From Paracoccus sp. MKU1 (lineage in GTDB: Bacteria > Pseudomonadota > Alphaproteobacteria > Rhodobacterales > Rhodobacteraceae): DNA of 64,000 bases. Positions 63,652-64,000 of this stretch are shown here, piece after piece. The notes beneath the pieces are model-generated. The model saw nothing but the letters and a program-made list of their open reading frames with translations, searched no databases and had not been told where the DNA came from. A program made the translations under genes and the position numbers. Numbering within the stretch: the stretch's first letter is position 1; each line of letters begins with the position of its first letter. The DNA is taken from contig NZ_LLWQ01000163.1 in the NCBI RefSeq assembly GCF_001447385.1, positions 1 to 64,000 on the forward strand, read 5' to 3'.

Positions 63652-63676
63652 GGAACATTCCGGCCCGCTCCCGGTT
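63652..63676 (+). promoter_or_regulatory. EcfG-type promoter of the Gly/His-rich gene
   Basis: GGAAC, 16 bases, GGTT, 46 bases before the ATG at 63723. Confidence 0.65.
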
Positions 63677-63722
63677 GTCCGCCCCCAGCCGTGACGGCAT
63701 CGACCGTGAACAGGAGGGCGAC

Positions 63723-64000
63723 ATGGAAGATCGTTGGAGAGATGAAGACCGCTATCGTCGGGATCCGGATCATTCCGGCCGGGCCCTATGGCGGCAGAGG
63801 TGGTTGTGAGCCTGCGGATGGCGATCACCGCGGCCGAAGCTCCGGACGGCCGGAGCGCCATGGTGATGGTCGCCGCGGCACCCATGGCATGCCCCATGAC
63901 ACCCATGCCAGCCCGGGCGGCGGTGATGACGATGACGCTCGCCACGGCAATGGCCAGGGCGATTATGGCGGTGCCTACGGGACCCATCGTCGCCAAGGCG
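63723..64000 (+). pseudogene. Gly/His/Asp-rich stress-type protein, frameshifted, runs off window
   Basis: A perfect AGGAGG site precedes the ATG. The first frame gives MEDRWRDEDRYRRDPDHSGR, the opening of the small RDEDRYR-type stress proteins, but stops at 63809. From about 63787 the +1 frame continues sensibly (YGGRGGCEPADGDHRGRSSG and on, rich in Gly, His, Asp) to the window end without a stop. One base gained or lost near 63780-63786 (GGGCCC run) explains this. It could also be a sequencing error. Confidence 0.5.

Overview
The window looks like a chromosomal segment of a high-GC alphaproteobacterium of the Rhodobacteraceae, most likely Paracoccus. Supporting this are the strong G/C third-position bias, the rpmB, meaB, der-bamB, serS and cfa genes, an EcfG-type sigma factor with GGAAC-N16-SGTT promoters, and a catecholate siderophore locus of the kind expected for the polyamine siderophores known from Paracoccus. 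The genus is inferred from gene content and protein style; no search was run.

Region 1 (1-26.5 kb) is a type VI secretion locus. A leftward run encodes a PpkA-like kinase, TssA, TssB, TssC, Hcp, TssE, TssF, TssG, the FHA protein TagH, TssJ, TssK, TssL (with an OmpA domain), TssM and TagF. It meets the 3' end of a vgrG gene at the left edge. A rightward run from the same divergent region encodes ClpV, a DUF2169 protein, a ketoacyl-synthase-like protein that appears to lack its catalytic cysteine, a DUF4150 PAAR-like protein with a C-terminal extension, and a beta-rich protein. The last two look like an effector/immunity pair. A DUF6484 spike-like protein and a small unknown gene close the locus. 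Kinase, FHA protein and TagF suggest threonine-phosphorylation control; no PppA phosphatase is visible here.

Region 2 (26.9-41.5 kb) is housekeeping: rpmB, ogt, meaB, a thioredoxin-like protein, serS, der-bamB-TPR protein, rarD, tRNA-Cys, gnd, cfa, tRNA-Gly, two small membrane proteins and a GNAT acetyltransferase.

Region 3 (41.5-47.6 kb) makes a 2,3-dihydroxybenzoate siderophore: isochorismate synthase, isochorismatase, DHB dehydrogenase, DHB-AMP ligase, a free-standing aryl carrier protein and a free-standing condensation enzyme. The split carrier and the VibH-like condensation enzyme point to acylation of a polyamine, as in parabactin or vibriobactin, rather than enterobactin.

Region 4 (48-55.3 kb) is mixed metabolism: diacylglycerol-kinase-like protein, metallophosphoesterase, CatE-like VOC protein, RlmL-like methyltransferase, SDR, L,D-transpeptidase, ribA and an OmpR-type response regulator.

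Region 5 (55.8-64 kb) looks like a general-stress and DNA-repair island: large-subunit catalase, a small gene plus ku, a LigD polymerase-domain remnant, a second ku, an EcfG-like sigma factor with a NepR-like small gene, and a Gly/His-rich stress-type gene. Several of these have GGAAC-N16-SGTT promoters. Between them lie decayed genes: an alcohol dehydrogenase tail, a UdgX-like uracil-DNA glycosylase and a thioredoxin-reductase-like tail. A G/C hairpin followed by GATATTTCCACACGGAAGAC recurs three times as a dispersed intergenic repeat.
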